Shown in pieces: positions 36,683-47,228 of a stretch of DNA of 64,000 nucleotides. The position numbers and the translations under genes are program-made. The stretch comes from Daphnia pulex. Lineage: Eukaryota > Arthropoda > Branchiopoda > Diplostraca > Daphniidae. Each line of letters opens with the position of its first letter. Positions within the stretch are counted from its first letter, which is position 1. Where the stretch lies: positions 7,524,501-7,588,500 of the forward strand of contig NC_060028.1 in NCBI RefSeq assembly GCF_021134715.1, in the 5' to 3' direction. The notes below the pieces were generated by a model, which did not search any database, was not told the origin of the DNA, and worked only from the letters and a program-made list of their open reading frames with translations.

Positions 36683-39600
36683 TTAAGAATAGAAGGTCAG
36701 AACCGAAGATTGGTTGCCTCGGATCAGCAAGAAGGGCGGCATGTTGGCGGACAAGGCCTCCAGCCAAGCCATGTACAGTGGGGCGCCAACAGTTCCTTTA
36801 CGGGGCATCGGCAATGTCCTTTAATTTTTAAAACCAGTATTTGATATTCGATCTAAAGGGTATTCATTTATATTTAAAAGTGGATTTGATCCAACTTACA
36901 TGACTACCAAACTGGACGACGAAGAATGTTCCATCAACATCTCTCTCAGCCTCAAATGGCGATCCGTCTTGGCACGTTGAGCGTTCATTTCAGTCACTGT
37001 ATGGAAACCAGATCAAAAAGTTGAAATGCGCGATGACTGATTTGAGCTTTAAGCGCGTTGTGCATTTACCTGGGAGTTGGTCACGGCCATAAAAATCCCG
37101 GATGAGGCCGTCAAACCACGCTCTTGTCGACTCTTTGGGAGCTTGCTTGACGTCTTTGATGACGGTCAAATCCGAATAAGTGATTCGAAATTTAGCCAAA
37201 AGAGCAGCCATTCTGTTATACAAATTAGTGATAATCAAGGATAAAGTTTTTCTTTTGAGTGTGTAGACCATTAGCGTTTCTTTTCTTTTTTTTTCTCGCC
37301 TAATTTGTTAATTACCCTTTACGCTCGTTCTCCAAATCGTCTTGTCCGGATGCGGTGCAAAACACGCGTAACCTGCAGGAAGACCAGTTCGATCGGGTGT
37401 TGATGATGTGCGGAAGTAAGAGAGTTAGTCCTAATAAATAACAATGTTGGGAAATAAGATCGGACAAGGTAACATTGCTCTAGATATTTCGAGGACGGCC
37501 AGTTGAATACTCTATATTATACCTCCATCGTCATACAGCCACCAGACGTCAATGCAACTTCTGCGTTGTTTACGTCGGAAGGCGGTGATGCAACTGACAA
37601 TATGCGTCGGGAGCTCTTTGCCATGTCGGTCCCTGTATTGGGTTGTAATCAGAAAAAATTGTATTAACAATTACCTTGTGATTATTGGAACAAAATATGT
37701 TATACGTCAAAACTGGTGGATCTAATTTGGACGATCGCTTTCGCGTTCGCCTATCCTGCCGTTCTGCTGGAGACCGGCTATCGTGATACTCCGCAGCTGG
37801 AGATTCGGGCACTGAATCCATGCTAGTTGTGCTTGCTGCATGATTATAAAAGTCTTAGAAATAAAATATCAAATGCGATTTGAACGGAATGTTTTACTTG
37901 TTGATGATGAACGATTCAGGGACGAACCCAATGTATTTAGAATATAGTCTCTATCTTCTAAATCAGTAAACAGTGACGTGCAATCTAGACCCTCTGGCGT
38001 ACGGAGAATGGCGACAGCTACTTGCAGATCAAATCCAGTGCTGTAATAAATTAATAAAAATGTAATAAGTATTACAAAAATTGGAGACTATTAGATCCAG
38101 TGATATACTGACTGTATAGCAGCAAAGTAGTGGTCCAGTGAGTGATTCTCGCAGACTTGCCAGTCATTTTTGTAACCGAGTAATAAGATATTGGGCTTCA
38201 TTTTTCCAACGCCTCCCACTTGAAGCAAAGCTGAAACTCCTTGTTGCAAGTTGACGTCGTTAATTAACGAGCAAAATCCATTGATTCTGTGCTTCCACAA
38301 ATATTCGTAAGCTTTTTTAATCGTTTGACTGCGCTCGTCGGATGAGCGCTGGCCCTAATTTGAATAAAAAGTTGAAGTTATATGATGTTCAGGTATATTA
38401 TTCCGGTAGAAACTCACTTTGACGACATTAGCGCAGATGAGCAGTGAATTACTCTTGCAGATGAGATAAGCAAAGTCGACTAGAGCTGGTCGGGTGGCAG
38501 GATGTCCGGTTAAGGCCAGAATTTGCGGTCGGTAGTTCTTGACGTGTTCTTCGACGTGGACCAACTGCTGTATGCTCGATAATGCCTCACTGTACGTTTG
38601 AGCCTGACTGGAAGATCCCCAGTTTACCTCTGCAAGTTGCAATATATTAAAAAAGATATTGAGTGTCATAAAACTTATTTCGTGCGCCATCAAAGTTTAC
38701 CCGGATTTCTGTAGTGAACGACGAGATAAAAGAAGAGGACGATGGCGATAGTGATGAGGGCTACCGGCCAGCTAATCAAAAACATGCCGACGACGCATAA
38801 AGCAGCTGTGAGTAAGCTCAGCCACATGTTGTAATACTAAAATTTGAAAAAGCAAATAAAATAAAATTTTAATTCAATGTCAAAACATAAACGCGGATTG
38901 ATTTTAAAAAAAAAGCTGATGTGTATATAAAATGCAATGTATAGTTCGCGCATAAAGATTGTTTCGTGACGCAAGCAACTTCGTAATCTGTTTCTTACTT
39001 CCCATTTCCAAATTAAGTAAACAGTCAATCTAATTGAAATTCGTTCAGCACGCCAGCTAACACAAACACACGCCATCTATACGAAATGGACAGAACATTC
39101 CCGCGCATACTGACACCAAATCAAATCAACAATTAAAAAAAAAGAAAACAACTAACAAACAAATAAAACGACAATTGCCCGCTACGCTATAGGATACTCG
39201 ATTAGCTCAGAGGTTTCCTGTACCTTAAAGGTGGGTCGCCAGCCGATTGGTTTGACCAGACTGACGTGAAACGTCGAATAATTCATGAGGGCGAACGTGG
39301 CCAAGAAAAAATTGGAAATCAACAGAGCGATCACGTCCAAATGGGCTATGATGAAACAAACAACACCGTCAATCCAAACTTATATTACTCCGAATGAAGA
39401 TATGAGGACTTACCGATCAAGACAAAGACGAGCGCTAGGATGAAAGTAAAAGCGTATGCTCTTATCGGTTCTTTAGCTTTACCATATCCTTTACCCAGAA
39501 TTCCAACCAGCCAATAAGGGTAAAGCTTGTCGTCGGCAATGACTTTCAACAGTTTCGGACAGGAGACGTAACTTGCCAGTGCCGAGCTCAGGGTGGCAGC

Positions 39601-42262
39601 GAAGCAGCCGGCGTAATTCAACGGGCCGAAACCGGAAATTAACGTCATAGCCTAGAGGTACCACACAAAAACATTAAATTTCATTAAATTAGAGGTTTGA
39701 TTGATTTCAAAATTAGATTTACTTGATAGTCGTAATAAATTCCATAAGTACAGTTGTTGGAGACGCAGTCCAAGTAAGTTCCGTTCCGCAAATCATCAAT
39801 GCTTCCGGTTGCTTTTGACAAATCAAAGTTTACCAAATCTATACCGGAAAGAATGTTTTCACTTTTGGTACTTAAATATTTTTACCTGCTCTTTTCATAG
39901 TGGCTCCACAAATAATGGCGACAATGGCATAGGAAACGCTCGTGATGCAGATGGCAAGGATCGTACCCTTGGGTATGGCACTATTTGGATCCTGATAGGA
40001 ATTAATTTTTTTTTATTTGTCTGTTACAGATAACGAATAAGAAATAATGAGAAAAATTAATTACTTTTAAATCGCCAGAAACATTAGCTCCAGCCAGGAT
40101 TCCAATGCCTGCCGGAAAGTACACGGAAAAAACGGAGAAAAAATCTTGCATTTGTCCGTCGGTGACTGTGTAACCAGGGCTCCAGTTTTCTCGGATGAGA
40201 TCCACTATAAACTCAAATCAAATAGTATCGTAAATAAAAATTGTTCATAAGGGATAGAAAGCTTAGTATAATCCCTACAGTCATAGCCAAGGAATCCCCT
40301 GGCCTTTTCTTTTTCAGAACTGCCTGGGCCCATGATACTCCCGACGACAAAGTTGGCCAAAGCAACCATTAGAATAACCAACATCACTCCTTGTGTCTGA
40401 ATCGCAAGTAAAAAGTGATCAACGATATAGTGGCTAATTTCCACGGTACGAATTAATGTAAATTATTACTTTCGCTTCGTACTTAGCCCCGAGCCCGCAA
40501 AGAGCGCAAACGGCGATCATCGTTATCTATGATTATTTAATCATTATAAAATATTATGAAATTTCTATGATTCGATTTTTTTTATTACCGTTCCTATGAT
40601 CCCTGTAAGAAAACCAGTTTAGAGATTATAAGTGATTATAAGGGTAGCCTATAAGCTCATAGTAAACATAAAACTTACGAATGTCGTTATCAGCGCCGTC
40701 AACGATAACGGCTCCACCGTAGCTTCTCATCAAATCCTGAATCGACTGGCAGAAACCGACAACATTTAACGAGGCGTTGATTGCATTGGCGATAGCGAAG
40801 ATAACTCCAATGGAACCGCCAAATTCTGGTCCTAAAACGCGACTCATTACGTAGTACGTTCCACCTAATAATTGAAATGTCATTAATAAAATTCAGGAAA
40901 AAATGTTATGTAAAGTTTGTGTATTTTTTAGCGTATTACCTCCTCCTATTTCACCGTTGGTAGCGATAGCCGACATGGAAAGAGCCGTCATTAATGTGAT
41001 GAAAGTAGAAATAGCTATGATGATCAATGTCTGCCCTGTTGTTTTATGACAAATCAATTTACTCTAATTATCAATTCACAATTAATTTAGACTTACAGAT
41101 TCCTGAAAGGGCCACCACCCAAGAGATTCGGAGGAAAAGCATGACTCCCCAAATGCTCAACATGTTGCGGATGAGGACTCCCTCGATCCAGCCGAATTTA
41201 TCACCAACTGGTTCTTGGATATCGTTAGCATCAGGATTGGCAAGCTGTTGTTTTCAAAAAAGGAAGTTTATTTGAAAGTGTATATCTTGTCTACGTTATA
41301 TAATCTACTCATGGTTTACGTTTGGCCTTCTTGTAATAGGTTCGTGCAGTTCATCCAATGTCGGCCGAGAAGGGGATCGCAGATTGAAGAAATTGCGGTA
41401 ATTGGCGATGCGCGGAACTGTTTCCGTGTTTGTCGACGTCGATCCCCTTCGACTTAAGTTCATGCTCATTCCCAGTCGCCTAAGACTGGACTGGATTCCA
41501 CGTCCAAATCGAAAGCTGTTTTGCGAGTTTGTATCGATCAACGACATGCGACGTGACGGGGGACCATTTACGGAATGTTGCTGCATAAAAATAAATGCAT
41601 TCCCTTTCGTTGAACACCGTTTGATAACAATTCATTTCAAGTTAATAATTATAGTTATACCTCCTCGGCTAACACAAATGCTTCGTTATCCATTTCTACT
41701 CCGGACGGAACTGTGGCTAGATTCGGTGGGAGGATGGCGGATCTTTTTCTTTGTCTCGAAAACTCTGTAGTCTAATAGTTAATTCAATTAGCATAAACAA
41801 CTGTTCATAAATTGTCTTATAACTTGAAATAATATTGCACCTCCTGTTGCTCTCCCGATTCTTTCAAGTCCTTTGATTCCTCGGATAACTCGAACGCTTC
41901 ACTTCCCATTTCTACTCCGGATGGAACTGTTGGGAGATTTGACGTAACAATGTTGGTCTTTCTTCTGTGATTAGGAACCTCCAACATCTAATAGATTAAA
42001 TTTTAATTTGTTTAAAATTCATTTCAGACTTCATTACTTTTAAAAAAGTTGGATTTTTATTGTCTCCAGTTACCTCATGTTGGACTACATTTCCCTGATT
42101 GTTGTTGTGAACGGTTTCAGTCGGGATGATTCTAAATGAAGCAAAATCGCTGGGCCTGTGCACATTTCCCGACGGAAGACTTGAGCCTGGCGGATCCACT
42201 TGTATACGAATACCACACTTATTGCTTTGATCACCAACCGTGATTTCTTCTTCTTCAGACAT
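36683..42262 (-). CDS. Na-(K)-Cl cotransporter, SLC12A1/2/3 family, copy 3 of 4
   Basis: Model: complement(join(36683..36818,36900..36996,37070..37212,37316..37430,37523..37632,37706..37835,37898..38040,38113..38354,38418..38629,38701..38836,39224..39345,39414..39651,39723..39811,39886..39991,40065..40204,40279..40396,40470..40526,40589..40602,40679..40864,40940..41035,41097..41244,41320..41580,41661..41771,41841..41987,42074..42262)), 25 exons, 1161 aa, intact. It has about ten more introns than copies 1 and 2, including a 14-bp microexon (40,589-40,602). TM3 reads [19 protein letters not shown] (Asn351 at the K+ tyrosine position). TM6 is [18 protein letters not shown] (Ile476 replaces the K+-site Thr). 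TM8 is [15 protein letters not shown]. The N-terminus has [12 protein letters not shown] but no RFxV/I docking motif. Two tandem N-terminal exons (41,661-41,771; 41,841-41,987) are duplicates. Start ATG is 42,262. Confidence 0.92.
41661..41987 (-). repeat. Tandemly duplicated N-terminal exons in SLC12 copy 3
   Basis: Adjacent in-frame exons encode [19 protein letters not shown] then NEAFVLAEE, and [18 protein letters not shown] then SEAFELSEE. At the DNA level they share the stretch around CCGGA.GTAGAAATGG. Copy 4 has one clear counterpart ([20 protein letters not shown] at 51,609-51,707). Confidence 0.8.
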
Positions 42263-43477
42263 GGTCAATCACTATTCGAGATTGTTGAACGATATTACCC
42301 GACTGCGAAACTATCGACTTTCTTTTTATAAGTTGGGAACGGTGCTGGAACTCCACCCTTCCTAATTCTCAGAAGCCGGTTTGGATATGTTTCTTTCTTT
42401 GCCTCCATTGGTCACTACCTTTGTCCGGCACCGACGTGCTGTTCCTTAATCAAAGTCATACGTCATCTTGTCGCCTCAACCGAAGCCGAGAAACACCCGT
42501 TTCTTTTACTCTCCCGCGTCCCTCACGAACCTTTGATTACATGTTTGAATATAAGCGAGTGTTACGACAAATAATATTTATAAGTTACAGGATGCTATAG
42601 TCTTACTACTCTACATCTTAAAAAAAAAAAGAAGCCGGAGGGGAGTTATGCATTCTTATATAAAAAGCTAAACTATTAAAGGTCACACTGGATGGGGAAA
42701 CAAATTGCAGGTTGACATAGCGACAAACACCGTAGAACCGGTACGTTCCGACTCAACATATTGTTTTATGTATTTGGAGTAGTCATGACGAATATTCACG
42801 ACAATTTACTCGTGATTCTCTCCGCTACACTAAAGAATAAATGCGATCACATTTCCTGCTAGCTGCATGGGGTAGTCGTCGACTGGTGCCGCTGATGAGC
42901 ACTATTTATTCAGAATTTGGCCCGTGCAAGTGACCCACTTTTGAATGGGATTACAGCCAATTTAGAAAAGTTTATGACCGCTCACACCTATAAGTCTACG
43001 AAGGAAATAACGTTGGATTTTCCCAATGTTCAAAAGAAACTATTAATGGTCTTGGATTAGATTGATTTGTTTATGAAGAAATCAGATACTTTCTATAACA
43101 GACCTTTTATATAACGATGTCATAATCTAGTTTAAACTAGATTTTGAAATCCCTCTTATAAGTATAGTTAATTTAAAAGGTAAAAAAAACTGGTTACTAT
43201 CTCGTTGCAAGCTTGCTTTCGAAATACGTCAACTATGGCTAAATCGGAATGTTGTATGTATACATTTTCAAAAGTTCCAATGTCCTTTTGAAAATTGAAA
43301 GAATATTCGTTGGGAGTCTTACAAAATCGTAGAGGTGAATAACTCGACAGTCGACATTTTTGGTTTGATTTTGGAGGTATCTGTAGCCTTCACAATAAAA
43401 CTAATTCCAGCACAACCGTAATATTACGAATAGTTTTTTTCCCATTTTGGAACACGTCTTACGTAAAAGTCAAACGA
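42263..43477. other. Upstream region of SLC12 copy 3
   Basis: No supported gene. The first few hundred bases should be the promoter and 5' leader of copy 3. The rest is AT-rich, with no ORF of note. Confidence 0.4.
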
Positions 43478-43792
43478 GTGGAATGTGCGTTAAGACGCTT
43501 GCTGCCCAGCGTTGTTGTTGCTAAGTTGTCAAGTCCGGTCCATGTACGGAAAATATTTAGAATAAATAATCTTGAAATCTTGAATCCATCACTTCTGGGC
43601 CAGCAGGCCAGCTCCACATTTGGCACGCTTCTTTCAGGACAAATCAGCTGGGGAAATGTAAACGGAAAACGACGCCAAGTTTCACTTATTCCAGTTCCTT
43701 TTCAAATAAGTCTTCTACGTTTCTTGCTTACGATTTCTTTTATCTCAATTTTTAATAAAACATTATTTACGGTATCACGATACTTCCCGTAA
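43478..43792 (+). CDS. Weak candidate: small ORF (104 codons), unknown
   Basis: The frame starts MECALRRLLPSVVVAKLSSP and is basic over its first two thirds, then hydrophobic and AT-rich. An Arg-rich, Ser/Val/Leu-rich, acid-free N-terminus would suit a mitochondrial targeting peptide, but I recognise no family. AATAAA occurs near the end (around 43,755). Its 3' part overlaps a locally duplicated segment. Probably chance or a relic. Confidence 0.2.
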   Translation: MECALRRLLPSVVVAKLSSPVHVRKIFRINNLEILNPSLLGQQASSTFGTLLSGQISWGNVNGKRRQVSLIPVPFQISLLRFLLTISFISIFNKTLFTVSRYFP

Positions 43793-43795
43793 CAT

Positions 43796-44730
43796 TGTAT
43801 TTCAGAAAATAAAACCATATATAGCATTTGATGAAACAGCTTCCAAAAACATACATTTTAAAAATTAGAAGGGCGGGGAAACAAATCTCATCCTAATTAA
43901 AAATACATGATATTACACAAGTAAACGAGATTAACCCGATGTAAAATATTTAATAAAAATTATTAACGCCAGACAGGTCTCGCCAACGACCCTTGGACTG
44001 TGCGACCTGATGCTGAACGAGCTGAGGACTGGTTCGTACGGTTAGCAGTAGTTCAAAAATGATCCTACATTTTTGTTTAGATAGTTATTCAATCGCGACA
44101 ATAGCGGACTATCGCAAAAAGCAGCCTTCAAAGACTTGTTCATTTCAACTATTGGGAGTTTAAATATTTTTTAGATTAGAAATTTTCACAGACGTGCTGT
44201 TTATTAGATATGTAAGTAAATTTTTTCGATTGGGACTTCCGCGGGGATTTCCGGTATTCGATCGAATCCGATATTTATCGACAAGAAAGTAAAAATAACA
44301 TCTGCCGAATTTTGAAACAATTGATTATCTTGGTTATCTGTCTCTCCACTTAGCACATTTAAGAGATAGACAGACACGTTAGACCACTCTGGTTAGCCTG
44401 ATAATCAAATAAAGCGTTATCTTACAGAATCACGATAATCTCGTTACATATTTGTATTCCAGAAAATAAAACCATAGCATATTGGATAAAACAGTTTCAA
44501 AAACATTTTTTTAAATTAGAAGGGCGGGGAAACAAATCTCGAATAATTAAAATACATATTATACACAAGTAAACGAATAGTGAATAGGCAGCGACCAGCC
44601 TGGATTGAACAGCTTCAAAAACATTTTTCAAATTAGAAGGGCGGGGAAACAAATCTCCAAATCAGATAATTAAAATACATATTACACAAGTAAAAGAATA
44701 ATGAGTAGGCAGCGACCAGCCCCAGTTACC
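43796..44730. repeat. Three imperfect direct repeats downstream of the RING gene
   Basis: A unit containing agaagggcggggaaacaaat occurs three times, at about 43,866, 44,518 and 44,635. Copies 1 and 2 also share the upstream words cagaaaataaaaccata and atcacgata. Copies 2 and 3 share the downstream words ataattaaaatacat and aggcagcgaccagcc. The first unit continues into a degenerate copy of the RING gene's last exon and the third into the real exon, so this is a local segmental duplication of the RING 3' end. Confidence 0.75.
43970..44046 (-). pseudogene. Duplicated last exon of the RING gene (relic)
   Basis: Read on the minus strand, this stretch encodes ANRTNQSSARSASGRTVQG then SLARPVWR and a stop. 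It matches the real C-terminus, ANRRNQQSSARPASGRKVHG then SLLARPRWRY (44,755-44,876), residue by residue. It lacks the preceding RING exons, so it is a detached exon copy about 0.8 kb downstream. It could act as an alternative last exon if splicing skips the normal one. Confidence 0.7.
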
Positions 44731-44754
44731 ATATGTAAAAATATTTGACAAAAA

Positions 44755-46240
44755 TCAATAACGCCAGCGCGGTCTCGCCAATAACGACCCGTGGACTTTG
44801 CGACCTGATGCTGGACGAGCTGACGACTGCTGGTTCCTACGGTTAGCGGCTCTTTGGATGGATTGTGGTTGTGGGCCTGCAAAAAAATATCAATGTTAAA
44901 ATGTAATAAAATCTTCCTGATGCGACACGACCGACCTGGAATGCCGCCGTTTGCGGGTCTGGTCTGTCGATCCCTTTGCTCACGTCTGCTAACTCTTTGC
45001 TGGTTCAAAGGATGTATACCAGTCGATGTTGGAGTACTAGACCCTCTCGGTAGGCCTAGTGCAGGAACTACAGTCGCTACTAAACTCGATGGCAATTGTT
45101 CAGGACGGGTGGGCTGTGGAGGTTCAGGATCAATTGGAATTAGCGGCATCACTGGAAGAACACCTAGATTGTGGTGGAAAAGAATGCACAGAAATGAGAT
45201 ATGCAACCATTGTTGAAGATAAATAAGTGACAACACTGACTAGTCTCAGCAAGAAATTCCTTAATATCTTCGAGCATCTTCTTAATTTCTGTCATAAATA
45301 GACCGAAGAGATTAACAGATGATGGGTTGGCAGAATTCGTCTCGGGTAGCGTTACAACATTTTGCGTTAATAATTCTTGATGGCTAGCAACCAACTCCTT
45401 TCTTCTGTTCTTCTCTTCTTCCGGGTAACCATCCACAATTATCCCGATCAAGTTATCGGCAAAATAGTTCCGTTTTTCTGACACTGTGAATTCCCTGCAG
45501 ACAGGACATCTTGCCACAGTTCCTCGGTGTTCTTCGAAGGTTTTCCAGTGTGTTATGCAACACTGGCAATAGGTGTGCATGCAGTTCAAAGTTGTAGCCT
45601 TGCCAATCAAGAAAAACAAAGAACAATTAAAATCAATTAACTGGAAAAACACTGAGGGTATTACCGAAACCATGAGCTCCGAACAAATTCCACAACGTAG
45701 TTCGATTTCCATACGCTTCAGGCGATCCAAATCACTTTCTTCATCGTGATGACGTGCAACACGATCCTACGTCAAGAGAAGAATATTTTTGTAAATACAA
45801 ATAAGTCGAAAGTTGTACCATTTGATGACGTTTACTTGGATGTCGGATGCGGCGTCGATGTTTGCTCTCACGGCCGCGAGGTCTTTCATCTGTCGCAGAC
45901 GTGATTCGACTTCAACTTCGACTGCTCGTTGGAAGCTCGAGTGTAAATACAACTCTAACATTCCGATTTTCTCACACAACCCACACTTGATTACGTCTAC
46001 CAAACAACGTATAACACGCCTGCGATAGCTCTGCTCGGTCTGCTCTGACATGGCCAATTCGTTAGACTGAAATTCAGATACAAACTACATTCAATATTGC
46101 ATTACCACTTGCCAACTGTAGATGTATAGAGTACTTACTTCAGCCACCAAATTGGAACTAGTTTCTGTAAGAACTTCCAGATATTTATCTTGTACACGGA
46201 GTCTCGCGAGCAAGTAATCAAGTTGTTCCCGTCTCGCCAT
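44755..46240 (-). CDS. RING-finger protein (RNF8/CHFR-like RING), probable E3 ubiquitin ligase
   Basis: Model: complement(join(44755..44876,44936..45163,45241..45598,45665..45766,45836..46066,46139..46240)), 380 aa. The N-terminal 110 residues are helical and charged (MARREQLDYLLARLRVQDKY; VEVEVESRLRQMKDLAAVRA), suggesting coiled coil. A C3HC4 RING spans about residues 136-181: CGIC, LNCMHTYCQCC, CPVC. It resembles the RNF8 RING, with a following NYFADNLIGIIVDGY segment. After it come an amphipathic helix and a Pro/Arg/Gln-rich tail ending RPRWRY. No FHA domain is present, so it is not a full RNF8. Start: ATG at 46,240; an in-frame ATG at 46,369 would add 43 residues. It is the only gene interrupting the SLC12 array. 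Its substrate is unknown. Confidence 0.85.
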
Positions 46241-47228
46241 GCGATCGTGATGCCAGCAGTCGTCGGCGATGAATACAAATTTAGAATGAGGAGTGCAAAC
46301 AGAGAAGCTAGAAACTAGAAGCATCCATGATACGATTTCTTCTATTAAGTATCGATTACGTCCAAACAACCGTGCTTATTCGATTGACATTTGATTTCAC
46401 GTATTTTTGTTTTACAGAAAATTACGCAATCGTTTTAAATTTTTTTTCCATATTTTAAAAACTACTTGAGCTATTACAATTGCTTTCAAAGTGAATTGTT
46501 TTACTTTATTAATCTCAGGTGGGGCTGGGGGGAAATTCCCACACTCCTGTCAAATTCGCGCTTTCTTACCTAACCTATAACCAAACTCACAATGACGTCT
46601 TGTTCGGCTGTCAGCCATGAAAAAACGCGCCATAGACAATTTTGGAGAAAAAACAAAAAAGTAAGTGTTTTTGTGTTTTCCTTAGCTGGCACTGGCCGTG
46701 TTTACAATTCAGACATGATTTATGAAATGTAAATTTTTTTTTTTTTTTACTTCAGCATATCCCACATTTGTTGAATGTAATTTCATGCAAATGTTTGTGG
46801 TAATACATAAGTGGCAGTTTTGGATAGCAAATCAGTGTATCCAAGAAACAAATAAAGAGCTAATTATTAATTCCATTTTTTTTGTTAGTCTAGATTCTTG
46901 AAATAATTTTCTTACGTCACACAGTTATTAATTTAACGACTAAACTATATACAGGTAACGCAATGTCGCGACGGCGAAGTAGAAGAAGCTTTTACAATTC
47001 CACGTATTTTTACATGGTCAGTCACCCAGTTTGCGATATCTCAAACGATATGAAGACGGGGGAAGGTTTTTGGGTTTTTGCTGAAAACCTTAGAAAATGT
47101 CGATAACATTTCAGGTAACTAGTATTTGTTTCTTTTGAATTTCGAAATGCTTTTACAATTTTCCTAGAACAAATATAACAGCGAAAAGGTGATTTCAAAT
47201 TGAGAGAGGGGACTACAAGTTTCGTAGT
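46241..47228. other. Gap between the RING gene and SLC12 copy 4
   Basis: This gap contains the RING gene upstream region and the 3' UTR of SLC12 copy 4. A weak two-exon plus-strand frame (46,592-46,660 joined to 46,955-47,053, 55 codons) is discussed in findings. Nothing else is supported. Confidence 0.35.

Noticed and set aside
39181-39225. tRNA-like string 'attagctcag' within an intron of SLC12 copy 3.
   Set aside because: It resembles an A box, but no B box or acceptor stem could be fitted around it.
39839-39885. A 47-bp intron in SLC12 copy 3 adding nine residues (DLVNFDLSK).
   Set aside because: The acceptor 27 bp further on gives a 74-bp intron and makes the summed exon length equal to that of copy 4 (433 bp), so it was preferred.
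44321-44408. Inverted ttgattatc / gataatcaa ends around 90 bp, as a possible MITE.
   Set aside because: Only 9 bp match at the tips, the interior pairs poorly, and there is no clear target-site duplication.
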